From Paenalicyclobacillus cellulosilyticus (GTDB taxonomy: Bacteria; Bacillota; Bacilli; Alicyclobacillales; Alicyclobacillaceae): 64,000 bases of DNA. Positions 49,689-58,387 of this stretch are shown piece after piece (the stretch's first letter is position 1; every line of letters begins with the position of its first letter). The notes under the pieces are model-generated. The model was given only the letters and a program-made list of their open reading frames with translations. It did not search any database and had not been told where the DNA came from. The DNA is taken from NCBI RefSeq assembly GCF_014647315.1, contig NZ_BMOY01000008.1, positions 16,614 to 80,613 of the forward strand, read 5' to 3'. Both the position numbers and the translations under genes were made by a program.

Positions 49689-50436
49689 ACAACAGCACCC
49701 CGGCGGCCACCGATGCATTGAGGCTCGGCACCCGCCCCAGCATCGGCAGCCGCACCAGGTAGTCGCACCGCTCCCGCACCAACCGGCCGAGCCCCTTGCC
49801 TTCCGCACCGACGACGATCGCGGTGGGACCGGTATAATCCACCCCGGTATAGAGCAGGGAGGCTGCCGCATCGAGCCCCACCAACCAATAGCCGGCCGCC
49901 TTCAGCTGCTCCATGGTGCGCGCCAGATTGGTCACGCGCGCCACGGGGACGTACTCCGCAGCTCCGGCCGCCGCTTTGGCGACGGCGGAAGTCAGCGCCA
50001 CCGACCTCCGCTTGGGCACAATCACGCCCTGTACCCCGGTGGCTTCCGCCGTGCGCAGGATGGCACCGAAGTTGTGCGGGTCGGTCAGCTCGTCGAGCAA
50101 CACCAGAAGCGGGACCTGTCCGGTATCGCGAGCCAACACGTCGGCGAGTTCCGCGTACGCATACGGCGCAACCCATGCCGCCACGCCTTGATGATTCCCA
50201 CCTGCCACCGCATCCAGGCGCGATCGCGGTACGCGCTGCACCACCGCGCCGAGCTCGCGGGCGCGGGCCAACACCTCGGCGACGGCTGACCCTTCGCTGC
50301 CCTCGGCAATCCAAACCTTGTTCACCGGGCGGCCGGCGCGCAGCGCCTCCAGCACCGGGTGGCGGCCCCAGATGAGGTCCTGCCCGCCGTCCTTCTCCTC
50401 ATCCGCGTCCTTGCGGGCTTGACCGTCCCGCCTCAT
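49663..50436 (-). CDS. rlmB: 23S rRNA (guanosine-2'-O-)-methyltransferase RlmB-like
   Basis: A 257-residue SpoU-family RNA 2'-O-methyltransferase. An N-terminal substrate-binding domain starting near IWGRHPVLEALRAG precedes a knotted catalytic domain with LDELTDPHNFGAILRTAEA, IVVGAEGKGL and LNASVAAGVLLYE. The start ATG at 50436 has GGGAGGG eight bases upstream and overlaps mrnC by 38 bases. Confidence 0.94.
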   Translation of the reverse strand: MRRDGQARKDADEEKDGGQDLIWGRHPVLEALRAGRPVNKVWIAEGSEGSAVAEVLARARELGAVVQRVPRSRLDAVAGGNHQGVAAWVAPYAYAELADVLARDTGQVPLLVLLDELTDPHNFGAILRTAEATGVQGVIVPKRRSVALTSAVAKAAAGAAEYVPVARVTNLARTMEQLKAAGYWLVGLDAAASLLYTGVDYTGPTAIVVGAEGKGLGRLVRERCDYLVRLPMLGRVPSLNASVAAGVLLYEVVRQRA

Positions 50437-50875
50437 CCGGCCATCCCTCCCGTTCATCCAGCCATGCCAACGCCATCCGGCAGATCTCGTCCAGGCGGGC
50501 CACCTGACCGCTGCCATACAGATAGCCGAGCAACGCCTCGAACCCGGTGCTGTGACGATACTCGGCGACGCCTGCGCTGCGCCGGACGTGACCTGGTTTG
50601 GCATTACGACCCCGGCGCAAGATATCCGCCTCATCCGGGGTCAGCCAATCCGCCAGGCGCCGCGCCAACCAAGCCTGGGTGCTCGCGCGCACGTAACTGG
50701 CGGTCGCCTGGTGCAACGTGTGCGGACGCCCGGCGCCGCGGGACAGGATGTGACGCCGCACGTACAGCTCCCACACCGCGTCGCCGAGGAAGGCGAGCGC
50801 AAGCGGTGACATCCTGGCCACGTCCGCCGCCGGGAACGGCAGCCCGAACGGCAGCCCGAACGGCAGTCCGATCAT
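50399..50875 (-). CDS. mrnC: Mini-ribonuclease III
   Basis: Mini-III, 158 residues, is an RNase III catalytic domain without a dsRNA-binding domain. It matures 23S rRNA ends. LALAFLGDAVWELYVRRH carries the signature acidic residues. The start overlaps the cysS stop (ATGA). A GLPF tandem repeat at residues 3-14, coded by three copies of a 12-base unit, is unusual. Its substrates could include the rRNA-flanking hairpins at the right edge, which is speculation. Confidence 0.94.
   Translation of the reverse strand: MIGLPFGLPFGLPFPAADVARMSPLALAFLGDAVWELYVRRHILSRGAGRPHTLHQATASYVRASTQAWLARRLADWLTPDEADILRRGRNAKPGHVRRSAGVAEYRHSTGFEALLGYLYGSGQVARLDEICRMALAWLDEREGWPDEAGRSSPQGRG
50834..50869. repeat. 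12-bp x 3 tandem repeat in mrnC
   Basis: Three consecutive copies of a 12-base unit (one base change in the third) encode a GLPF-type repeat near the Mini-III N-terminus. In-frame repeat number could vary without disrupting the gene. Confidence 0.8.
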
Positions 50876-52317
50876 CGCCAGTACCACCGCGTCCCCTGCG
50901 GCGTATCTTCCACCACCACACCGCGCGCCTCCAACTCTGCCCGAATGGCGTCCGCACGCGCGTAGTCCTTGGCGCGCCGGGCCTGCGCCCGTTCCGCGAT
51001 GAGCGCCTCAATCTCAGCCGGATTACGCCCGGCGTCCGCGCCAAACGGCTCCGCCAGCGCTTCCGGAATCCCGAGCACCGCCACGGTTTCTTGCAACACC
51101 TGCTCCCAGAGCGCCAGATCCGGCAGATGCGCCTCGGCGCCCGCCAGATAGGCGTTCGCTTGGCGCACGCCTTCAAAGATGGCAGCCAGCGCATCGGCGG
51201 TGTTGAAGTCGTCGTCCATCGCTTGGAGAAACGCCGTTTTGACGCCGGCCACCGCCGCGCGGACCTGGTCCGACGGCTCCGCCGGCTCGCACTTGGCGAG
51301 GAAATCCGGCAAAGCGCGCAGCGTGTCCGCGCGGTGACGCAGGTTGCGCAGGCAACGCGCGATCCGCTCCAGTGCCTGCTCGGACTGTGTCATCGCTTCA
51401 TCCGTGTAGTTGAGCGGGTTCCGGTAATGCGCGCTGATGAGGAAGTAGCGGATGGCCTGACCGCTGCGCTCCCGCAACAGGTCATGCGTCATGATGAAAT
51501 TGCCCAGAGACTTGGACATCTTCTCCCCGTTGATGTTGAGCGTCCCGTTATGCAGCCAGTAACGGGCGAACGGCTTCTTGTTGTGCGCCTCGCTCTGGAC
51601 AATCTCGTTTTCGTGATGGGGAAAGATGAGGTCGCGCCCGCCCGCGTGGATGTCAATCTGCTCCCCGAGGTACTTATAGTTCATCACGGAGCACTCGATG
51701 TGCCACCCCGGGCGCCCTGGCCCCCACGGGCTGTCCCAGAACTCCTCGTGCGGTTTCGCCGCCTTCCACAATGCGAAGTCGGCCGGATCGTCCTTGTCTT
51801 CGCTGACCTCGATGCGAAAGCCAGCCCGCATGTCTTCCACCGATTGGTGAGACAGCTTGCCGTAATCGGGGACGGTGGAGACGTCGAAGTACACATTGCC
51901 GTGGCGCACATAGGCGTGGCCATCGCGGATGAGGTCTTCGATGAACCGGATGATGTCCGGAATGCACTCCGTGACGCGCGGATGTACCGTCGCGCGGCGG
52001 ATGCCGAGCGCGTCCGCGTCCTCAAAGTACGTCTCGATGTAATGGTCCGCCACCGCGCGCACGTTCTGACGCAATTCTTGGGCGCGCTGGATGATCCGGT
52101 CGTCGACGTCGGTGAAGTTCTGTACGTAGCGAACGGCATAGCCCCGGTATTCGAGGTAACGCCGAATGGTGTCAAACACCACGAACATGCGCGCATTGCC
52201 CAGATGGAAACGGTTGTATACCGTGGGGCCGCACGCGTAAAAGCGCACCTTGCCCGGCTCAAGCGTGACGAGTTCTTCCTTACGGCCTGACATGGTGTTG
52301 AACAAGCGAATGGCCAA
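50872..52317 (-). CDS. cysS: Cysteine--tRNA ligase
   Basis: CysRS, 481 residues, class I. YACGPTVYNRFHLGNAR holds a zinc Cys and the HIGH-type motif, HIECS and HHENE complete the zinc site, and KMSKSLGN is present. The start is a TTG at 52317 with GAGGGGTG seven bases upstream. In B. subtilis gltX and cysE lie between ispF and cysS; here the gap holds only a promoter. Confidence 0.98.
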   Translation of the reverse strand: MAIRLFNTMSGRKEELVTLEPGKVRFYACGPTVYNRFHLGNARMFVVFDTIRRYLEYRGYAVRYVQNFTDVDDRIIQRAQELRQNVRAVADHYIETYFEDADALGIRRATVHPRVTECIPDIIRFIEDLIRDGHAYVRHGNVYFDVSTVPDYGKLSHQSVEDMRAGFRIEVSEDKDDPADFALWKAAKPHEEFWDSPWGPGRPGWHIECSVMNYKYLGEQIDIHAGGRDLIFPHHENEIVQSEAHNKKPFARYWLHNGTLNINGEKMSKSLGNFIMTHDLLRERSGQAIRYFLISAHYRNPLNYTDEAMTQSEQALERIARCLRNLRHRADTLRALPDFLAKCEPAEPSDQVRAAVAGVKTAFLQAMDDDFNTADALAAIFEGVRQANAYLAGAEAHLPDLALWEQVLQETVAVLGIPEALAEPFGADAGRNPAEIEALIAERAQARRAKDYARADAIRAELEARGVVVEDTPQGTRWYWR

Positions 52318-52394
52318 GACGCGACACCCCTCTTCCCTTGCCCGGCTGCACCTTGCCCCGACGCCAACCCGTAAGACGCAGAAAAGCCTCCCAT

Positions 52395-52423
52395 ATTGTG
52401 CGGCCAGCGTGCAGGTTTGTCAA
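52395..52423 (-). promoter_or_regulatory. Possible promoter of cysS
   Basis: A perfect TTGACA (52423-52418) and CACAAT (52400-52395) are 17 bases apart in the ispF-cysS gap. I see no T-box specifier structure in the roughly 75-base leader. Confidence 0.5.
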
Positions 52424-52438
52424 ACCGCGGCGCACGCC

Positions 52439-52942
52439 TCAACACCCTGCCGGCTCGTGCCCCGCCGCAGCGGCAGGGAGCAACAACACCACCGCCTGCG
52501 CCACCATCCCCTCCTCGCGGCCCACGAATCCCAAACGCTCCATCGTCGTCGCCTTGATGCTCACCTGTTCCACCGCGCAGCGGAGCAACCCTGCCATGCG
52601 TTGGCGCATCTTTGCCACATGCGGTGCGATGCGCGGCTTCTCCGCCACCACCACGACATCCACATTGCCAACCACGTAACCCCGCGCCGCCACCATCGAC
52701 ATCACACGCTCGAGCAACCGCGCGCTGTCGGCACCTCGATACAGCGGATCGGAATCGGGAAAGTGCTGGCCGATGTCCCCCAGGGCGAGCGCGCCCAGGA
52801 GAGCATCCATGACCGCGTGCAACACCACGTCTGCGTCCGAATGGCCGGCGAGCCCCGCCTCACCCGGGATCTCGACGCCGCCGAGATAAAGCGTTCTATC
52901 CGGTGCATACGGATGCACATCGAAACCTAGACCCACACGCAC
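52439..52942 (-). CDS. ispF: 2-C-methyl-D-erythritol 2,4-cyclodiphosphate synthase
   Basis: IspF, 167 residues, fifth enzyme of the MEP isoprenoid pathway. Metal ligands lie in GFDVH (Asp8, His10) and GHSDADVVLHA. DIGQHFPDSDP and the late ATTMERLGFVGREEG are conserved. It starts with GTG at 52942, seven bases past AGGAG, and overlaps ispD by 16 bases. Confidence 0.97.
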   Translation of the reverse strand: MRVGLGFDVHPYAPDRTLYLGGVEIPGEAGLAGHSDADVVLHAVMDALLGALALGDIGQHFPDSDPLYRGADSARLLERVMSMVAARGYVVGNVDVVVVAEKPRIAPHVAKMRQRMAGLLRCAVEQVSIKATTMERLGFVGREEGMVAQAVVLLLPAAAAGHEPAGC

Positions 52943-53649
52943 GACGATTCTCCTCTTCCCGGCGTTTCTCCTCTTCCCTGTTCCGCCCACCACGTGGCCC
53001 AAGCCCAATCGGCCGGCGTGGTGACCTTGACGTTGACACCCGTAGCTTGCACCAAGCGCACAGGATACCCGAGGCGTTCAAACACGGCCGCTTCGTCTGT
53101 CGCCATTTCGTCCCATGCCCCGCTGTCGAGGGCAGCCTGAAACCAGCGCCCGGGAAACACCTGCGGCGTCTGCGCCCGCCACAGGGAAGCTCGCGGCAAC
53201 GTCTCCGCGATCCAACCCTCGTCGTTTGCCCGCTTCATCGTATCCACACACGGCTCGGCCAGGATGGCTCCCCCGTGGGCACGCGCCGCGGCGATGACCC
53301 TAGCGACGTCATCCGGCGAGACAAACGGGCGTGCCGCGTCGTGAACCGCAATCCAACCGTCCACAGCCCCGGGCAGACTGAGCAGCGCGCGCACTCCGTT
53401 CGCCACAGAGCACGCCCGCGTCGGTCCGCCCGCCACCAACGACAGGCGATCGCGCCACCCTGGCGCAACCTCCGCGGCGAGCGCGGCGAGATCGTCCTGC
53501 GGCACGACCAAGACCGCGCGCTCCACCCCGCCACGGAACAGCGCCTCGACGGACCACCGCCACATCGGCCGTCCGGCGAGGCGCCCGTACTGTTTGCGAA
53601 ACCCCATGCGGCTGCCCTGTCCGGCAGCGACCACGACCCCGACAACCAA
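52927..53649 (-). CDS. ispD: 2-C-methyl-D-erythritol 4-phosphate cytidylyltransferase
   Basis: IspD, 240 residues, third enzyme of the MEP pathway. VVVAAGQGSRMGFRKQY is the CTP-binding loop, and VHDAARPFVS plus AQTPQVF complete the signature. It starts with TTG at 53649 after GAGGGGG. Translationally coupled to ispF. Confidence 0.96.
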   Translation of the reverse strand: MVVGVVVAAGQGSRMGFRKQYGRLAGRPMWRWSVEALFRGGVERAVLVVPQDDLAALAAEVAPGWRDRLSLVAGGPTRACSVANGVRALLSLPGAVDGWIAVHDAARPFVSPDDVARVIAAARAHGGAILAEPCVDTMKRANDEGWIAETLPRASLWRAQTPQVFPGRWFQAALDSGAWDEMATDEAAVFERLGYPVRLVQATGVNVKVTTPADWAWATWWAEQGRGETPGRGESSCVWV

Positions 53650-53661
53650 ACGCCTACCCCC

Positions 53662-54744
53662 TCACAGGGCCCGTTCGAGCAGCTTCGGCTTGGCGAAGAT
53701 CATCCGGCCGGCGGACGTCTGCAGGACGCTGGTCACCAAGACGTCCACTTTGCCGCCGATGAACTCGCGTCCGCCCTCGATGACAATCATCGTGCCGTCG
53801 TCCAAATACGCGACACCTTGATTGTACTCCTTACCGTCCTTGATAACCTGAACCGAGAGCTCCTCACCCGGCAGGACGATGGGTTTGAGGGCGTTGGCCA
53901 GGTCGTTGATGTTGAGCACAGGCACGCCCTGCAGTTCGCACACCTTGTTCAGGTTGAAGTCGTTCGTGACCACCTTGCCGTTCAATTGTTTCGCCAAACG
54001 CACCAGCTTGGTGTCCACTTCCTGCAAGTCATCGAAGTCGATCTCCATCACCTGGACCTTGACCTTGAGCTCCTTCTGGATGCGGTTGAGCACGTCCAAA
54101 CCGCGGCGGCCGCGATTGCGCTTCAGCACATCGGCCGAGTCCGCGATGTGCTGCAACTCTTCCAGGACGAACGACGGAATCACCAACACGCCGTCCAGGA
54201 ACCCGGTCTGTACCAAATCCGCAATCCGGCCGTCGATGATCACGCTCGTGTCCAGGAGCTTCGCCTCACCCGGCCGAAACGAAAACCGCTTGTCCTTGTC
54301 CTTTTCCTTCGTCGTCAGCCGGCCTGCGAACAGATTCAAAAGGTCCTCCCGCTTCGTGAAGCCGATGCGCAATCCCAAGTACGCCAAGAGCAGACTGACG
54401 AAAAACTGGACAGCCATGCCGACCACCGGGATGTCCCGGATGGTGGGCGCCACAAGGTACGCCATCAACAGACCCATCACCATGCCCACCGTACCGCCGA
54501 GGATGTCGGCCAGCGGCGTCTTCTGCAGGCGGTCCTCCATCCAGCGGATCATGGTGACCACGTAATTGACAAGCCAGGTGGTGGAGAGTATAAATAAAGC
54601 GCTACCCAGCGCCGCGCAAAACACACTCGACGTGAACGGTTTCGTGTGCACATTCAGAAGATGTAAGAATAAGTCCGGACCAAACGTATAGCCGAGCACC
54701 GCCCCAATCACCGCAAAAAACAGGTGGACAAACCGCTTCATCAT
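53662..54744 (-). CDS. yacL: PIN/TRAM-domain membrane protein (YacL)
   Basis: A 360-residue protein with about four N-terminal membrane helices (about 5-130). A PIN nuclease-like domain begins at [15 protein letters not shown] and includes [11 protein letters not shown], and a C-terminal TRAM domain follows. The acidic PIN residues are retained. The cellular substrate is not established in the family. Start ATG at 54744 (or 54741) after AGGAGG. Order disA-yacL-ispD is standard apart from the inserted pssA. Confidence 0.92.
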   Translation of the reverse strand: MMKRFVHLFFAVIGAVLGYTFGPDLFLHLLNVHTKPFTSSVFCAALGSALFILSTTWLVNYVVTMIRWMEDRLQKTPLADILGGTVGMVMGLLMAYLVAPTIRDIPVVGMAVQFFVSLLLAYLGLRIGFTKREDLLNLFAGRLTTKEKDKDKRFSFRPGEAKLLDTSVIIDGRIADLVQTGFLDGVLVIPSFVLEELQHIADSADVLKRNRGRRGLDVLNRIQKELKVKVQVMEIDFDDLQEVDTKLVRLAKQLNGKVVTNDFNLNKVCELQGVPVLNINDLANALKPIVLPGEELSVQVIKDGKEYNQGVAYLDDGTMIVIEGGREFIGGKVDVLVTSVLQTSAGRMIFAKPKLLERAL

Positions 54745-54847
54745 CTTTCATGTTCACCTCCTGTCACCATTATGACCCAACCTGTTCCTCTTTAATCCAG
54801 AGGACACATAGGATGGTTGTCTGCGGGTGTGGACACCCTCCCATTTG

Positions 54848-54877
54848 AGTGTATCACCGCCCGCCACACAGCGTCAA
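54848..54877 (-). promoter_or_regulatory. Possible promoter of yacL-ispDF
   Basis: TTGACG (54877-54872) and TACACT (54853-54848) with an 18-base spacer in the 215-base gap after pssA. A GGGTGT/ACACCC dyad at 54828-54841 lies just downstream and could be an operator. Confidence 0.5.
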
Positions 54878-54959
54878 AACCCATCGGCGAAATTCTCGCA
54901 CAACATACACCTGCTCGGACCGCCAAGCCCGTGGCCAGTCCGCGCGGATTTGCGTAAGC

Positions 54960-55718
54960 TCATTTCCAACCGGACTTGGACCATTCCTGTTTGGGTTCCG
55001 TTCCGCCGACGTGACGCCAACGCCACATGCGGCGTGCGCCGTACACCGCGTACAGCGCGAGCGGGACAAACAGGATCCGGTTGACCACTGAGGAATGAAA
55101 GCGAAACAGAACATAGACCGCGAGCCCAAGCACGGGAAGCACGACCCACGCCGAACCGGGAAAACCAATCCGCTTCAAGTTCGGATACCTGGTTCGGCTG
55201 ACCATGAGCAGCGCGAGCACCACCATGGCCATCGGCATGACCACCCACGCCGCGTCCAACAGGTCCTTGTACAGGGCCATCGTCGCCAATATCCCGCCGG
55301 CGGCCGTAATGGGCAGACCGACAAAGTCATTTCCTCGCTTGTGTTGGATATTGAAACGAGCGAGACGAAGCGCCCCGCAAACGGGAAACAGCACCGCGAT
55401 GACCACGCCGAACCAGCCGAGCGAGCGCAGGACCAAATGATACATGATGAAGGCCGGTGCAACACCAAACGTCACGATGTCCGACAAGGAATCCAATTCC
55501 TTCCCAAACTCGCTCTCTGCTTGCAGCCAGCGTGCCGCACGGCCGTCGAGCCCGTCGAGGACCATGCCCGCCACCACCAGCAACGCCGCATCTGCAGGCG
55601 CGTACGTGCTGATCAACAGCGCGATGAACCCGAGGACCAGATTGAATACCGTCAATGCGCTCGGCAACCAACGCCGGGCATACCGCCAACCGGAACGGTG
55701 CAACCCAGGTTCAGACAC
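54960..55718 (-). CDS. pssA: CDP-diacylglycerol--serine O-phosphatidyltransferase
   Basis: PssA makes phosphatidylserine, precursor of phosphatidylethanolamine. The 252-residue membrane protein has the CDP-alcohol phosphotransferase signature DGLDGRAARW...G...D...D (about 55-80) and about seven hydrophobic segments. It starts with GTG at 55718 after GGGGGGAAA. It sits between disA and yacL, where B. subtilis has no gene, with a possible sigma-E promoter. Confidence 0.92.
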   Translation of the reverse strand: MSEPGLHRSGWRYARRWLPSALTVFNLVLGFIALLISTYAPADAALLVVAGMVLDGLDGRAARWLQAESEFGKELDSLSDIVTFGVAPAFIMYHLVLRSLGWFGVVIAVLFPVCGALRLARFNIQHKRGNDFVGLPITAAGGILATMALYKDLLDAAWVVMPMAMVVLALLMVSRTRYPNLKRIGFPGSAWVVLPVLGLAVYVLFRFHSSVVNRILFVPLALYAVYGARRMWRWRHVGGTEPKQEWSKSGWK

Positions 55719-55749
55719 ATCTTTCCCCCCTTCCTAAACACCCTGACAC

Positions 55750-55779
55750 AATGTATGGCCCACCCGAATGTCCCTATCC
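55750..55779 (-). promoter_or_regulatory. Possible sigma-E promoter of pssA
   Basis: GGATAGG (55779-55773) and CATACATT (55757-55750) are 15 bases apart, resembling the pdaB element in this window and the sigma-E -10 CATACAnT. Confidence 0.35.
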
Positions 55780-55811
55780 ACGCACAGAAAGAGAAAAAGC
55801 CGCCGCGGCGC

Positions 55812-56888
55812 TCAGATGTGGCGGTCGATGAACACCTGCTCCTGAATCCACTTCAAGCCGTCGCGGATGGCCCGCGCCCGTACGCTGCCAATCCCCTCTA
55901 CCGCATCCAGATCCTCCAACGAGGCGGCTAAAATATTGGGCAGAGTCTGAAAATGTTCCACCAAATTGTCGACGATGGGCTGCGGCAGGCGGCTGATCTT
56001 GCGCAGGATCCGGTATCCGCGCGAAGACACCGGCTCCTCCGCGATGTTGTTCGTATTGTAACCGAGCAGGCGCGCCAACAACACCCCGTCCAACAGCTCT
56101 TCGGAAGACAATTCATGGATGCTGTGCAGCACCTGATGGGGGGTCTGTTCCACGTGCGGCGCCATGTAGTCCTTCACCAACAGGTACGCCTCTTCGTCGA
56201 CCCCGTTGACCAACTCTTCCAACTGCATCGAGATGAGTCGGCCCTCGGTGCCCAGTTCAATGATGTAGCGGCGGATCTCGGCCTTGATGCGCAGCACCAT
56301 CTCGAAGCGCTGCAACACCTGGGTGACCTCCTGCAGCGTCACCAAGTCTTCGAACTCGAGCGCGCTGAGGTTGGTCAGGCTCTGATCGAGTACCGCCTTG
56401 TATTTCTCCAAGGTTTGAATGGCTTGATTCGCCTTGGCGAGGATGACGCTGATGTCGCGCAGCATGTACTTGAACGAGCCTTGATACAGCGTGATCACGT
56501 TGCGGCGCTGCGAGATGCAGATGACCAAACACCCGGTCTGCTTCGCGACGCGTTCCGCCGTGCGATGGCGCGTCCCGGTCTCCGACGTGTGAATGGTGTG
56601 ATCCGGATTGAGATTGGTGTTGGCGTACAACACCTTTTTCAGATCGTCGCTGACGATGATGGCCCCGTCCATTTTCGCCAGCTCATACAGGTGTGCCGCC
56701 GTCAACTCACATTGAATGGGAAAGCCGCCGTCGGTGATGTTCAGGACCGCCTCGTTCGCACCGACGACAATCAGCCCGCCGGTCTTGGCGCGCAGGATGT
56801 TCTCAATCCCTTCCCGCAACACCGTGCCGGGAGCCACCATCCGCAAGATCTTATTGAACATCGCTTCCCGCTTCGGATCTTCGCGCAT
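55812..56888 (-). CDS. disA: DNA-scanning diadenylate cyclase DisA
   Basis: DisA, 358 residues, makes c-di-AMP while scanning DNA and pauses at branched structures, delaying sporulation. The DAC domain has DGA (about 74-76) and RHR (about 107-109). A helical linker leads to C-terminal helix-hairpin-helix motifs ([19 protein letters not shown]). It follows radA by 9 bases, as in B. subtilis. Confidence 0.98.
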   Translation of the reverse strand: MREDPKREAMFNKILRMVAPGTVLREGIENILRAKTGGLIVVGANEAVLNITDGGFPIQCELTAAHLYELAKMDGAIIVSDDLKKVLYANTNLNPDHTIHTSETGTRHRTAERVAKQTGCLVICISQRRNVITLYQGSFKYMLRDISVILAKANQAIQTLEKYKAVLDQSLTNLSALEFEDLVTLQEVTQVLQRFEMVLRIKAEIRRYIIELGTEGRLISMQLEELVNGVDEEAYLLVKDYMAPHVEQTPHQVLHSIHELSSEELLDGVLLARLLGYNTNNIAEEPVSSRGYRILRKISRLPQPIVDNLVEHFQTLPNILAASLEDLDAVEGIGSVRARAIRDGLKWIQEQVFIDRHI

Positions 56889-56897
56889 GTGCCCACC

Positions 56898-58247
56898 TCA
56901 AAACGCGAGGCGCAACGCCTCGGCCACCGTACGGACGCCCACGACTTCCATCCCCGCCGTCCACCTGCCCGCCTCCACACTGTGGGCGGGTACGATGCAG
57001 CGGGTGAACCCCAACTTTTCCGCTTCACGAATCCGCTGTTCAATCCGGCTGACGGTGCGCACCTCTCCCGTCAACCCGACCTCGCCGACAAACACGTCCC
57101 CCGGCGGCACCGGCCGGTTGCGGGTACTCGAAACAAGCGCCACCGCGACGCCGAGATCGATGGCGGGCTCGTCGACCCGGACCCCGCCCGCCAAATTGAT
57201 GTACGTATCGGCCGCCTGCAACGGCACGCCGAGCCGCCGCTCCAAGACCGCCAGAATCAGGTTGCACCGGTTGGCATCCGCGCCCGTCACCATACGCCTC
57301 GGCGTGGCGAACGACGTCGGCGCCACCAACGCCTGGACTTCCAGCAACAGCGGGCGCGTGCCTTCCATCGCGGTTACGACCGCCGAGCCCGGTGCCTCGA
57401 CGGAACGCTCGGCAAGAAATCGTTCAGACGGATTGAGCACAGGCTCCAATCCGTCGCCATGCATTTCAAATATGGCCATTTCGTGAGTCGAACCAAACCG
57501 GTTCTTCACCGCGCGCAGCATTCGGTACGCGTGGTGTCGTTCACCCTCAAAGTATAGTACCGCGTCGACCATGTGTTCAAGCATACGCGGGCCTGCCAAC
57601 TGGCCGTCTTTGGTCACGTGTCCGACGATGAACGTCGCCCAATCGCGCGGTTTGCACGTCTGGAGCAGCCGAGCGGTGCACTCGCGCACCTGGCTCACGC
57701 TGCCTGGTGCAGACCCGAGGTCCGTCAGGTACACGGTCTGAATGGAGTCAATCACCAGCAGATGCGGGTGCAGGCGTTCGGCCGCCGCCAGCGCGGCGTC
57801 CAAATTCGTCTCCGCCACGACCCAGACGTTCGGATGCAGCGCACCCAGCCGTTCGGCCCGCATGCGCACCTGCCGCAGCGATTCCTCCGCCGAGACGTAC
57901 AGCACCCGCCGGCCAGCGCGTGCGAGTCCGTCCGAGATCTGGAGCAGCAAGGTGGATTTTCCAATGCCCGGATCCCCGCCTATCAACACCAGGGAACCAG
58001 GCACCAATCCACCGCCCAGCACCCGGTCGCACTCGGCGATCCCGGTGGCCAGCCGCGGCTCCGCATCCATAGGCACGTGGGCCAGCGCCACCGCTTCGGC
58101 AGCCGGCGGGCGATCCTGCGGGCGGCGCGATGCGACAAGTTCTTCCACCATCGCATTCCACGCCCCGCACTGCGGACACCGCCCATGCCACTTGACGGCT
58201 TCGTGCCCGCATTGTTGGCAGACGAACCGCGTGCGCGTTCTGCTCAT
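56898..58247 (-). CDS. radA: DNA repair protein RadA
   Basis: RadA (Sms), 449 residues, a hexameric helicase promoting recombination branch migration. It has a zinc finger (Cys 10, 13, 24, 27), Walker A GGDPGIGKST, the KNRFG motif and a Lon-like C-terminal domain. The ATG at 58247 follows GGAGGGG; a GTG two codons upstream is possible. It follows the clpC terminator. Confidence 0.98.
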   Translation of the reverse strand: MSRTRTRFVCQQCGHEAVKWHGRCPQCGAWNAMVEELVASRRPQDRPPAAEAVALAHVPMDAEPRLATGIAECDRVLGGGLVPGSLVLIGGDPGIGKSTLLLQISDGLARAGRRVLYVSAEESLRQVRMRAERLGALHPNVWVVAETNLDAALAAAERLHPHLLVIDSIQTVYLTDLGSAPGSVSQVRECTARLLQTCKPRDWATFIVGHVTKDGQLAGPRMLEHMVDAVLYFEGERHHAYRMLRAVKNRFGSTHEMAIFEMHGDGLEPVLNPSERFLAERSVEAPGSAVVTAMEGTRPLLLEVQALVAPTSFATPRRMVTGADANRCNLILAVLERRLGVPLQAADTYINLAGGVRVDEPAIDLGVAVALVSSTRNRPVPPGDVFVGEVGLTGEVRTVSRIEQRIREAEKLGFTRCIVPAHSVEAGRWTAGMEVVGVRTVAEALRLAF

Positions 58248-58298
58248 CCCCACCCCTCCCGTCCCTCTATCTTATCAGGAACCTGGAAATGGGTGTTG

Positions 58299-58326
58299 AA
58301 AAGCCGCCGGCCTGAAGACCGGCGGC
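58299..58326 (-). terminator. Terminator after clpC
   Basis: GCCGCCGG pairs with CCGGCGGC around an 8-base loop and is followed by TTTTC. It lies about 60 bases past clpC and ends the ctsR operon. Confidence 0.85.
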
Positions 58327-58387
58327 AAGGACCGTGTTCATGCGTAGGTTCGGTCCGTGCAGCAGATTGGCGGGCGCGACACGCGAT

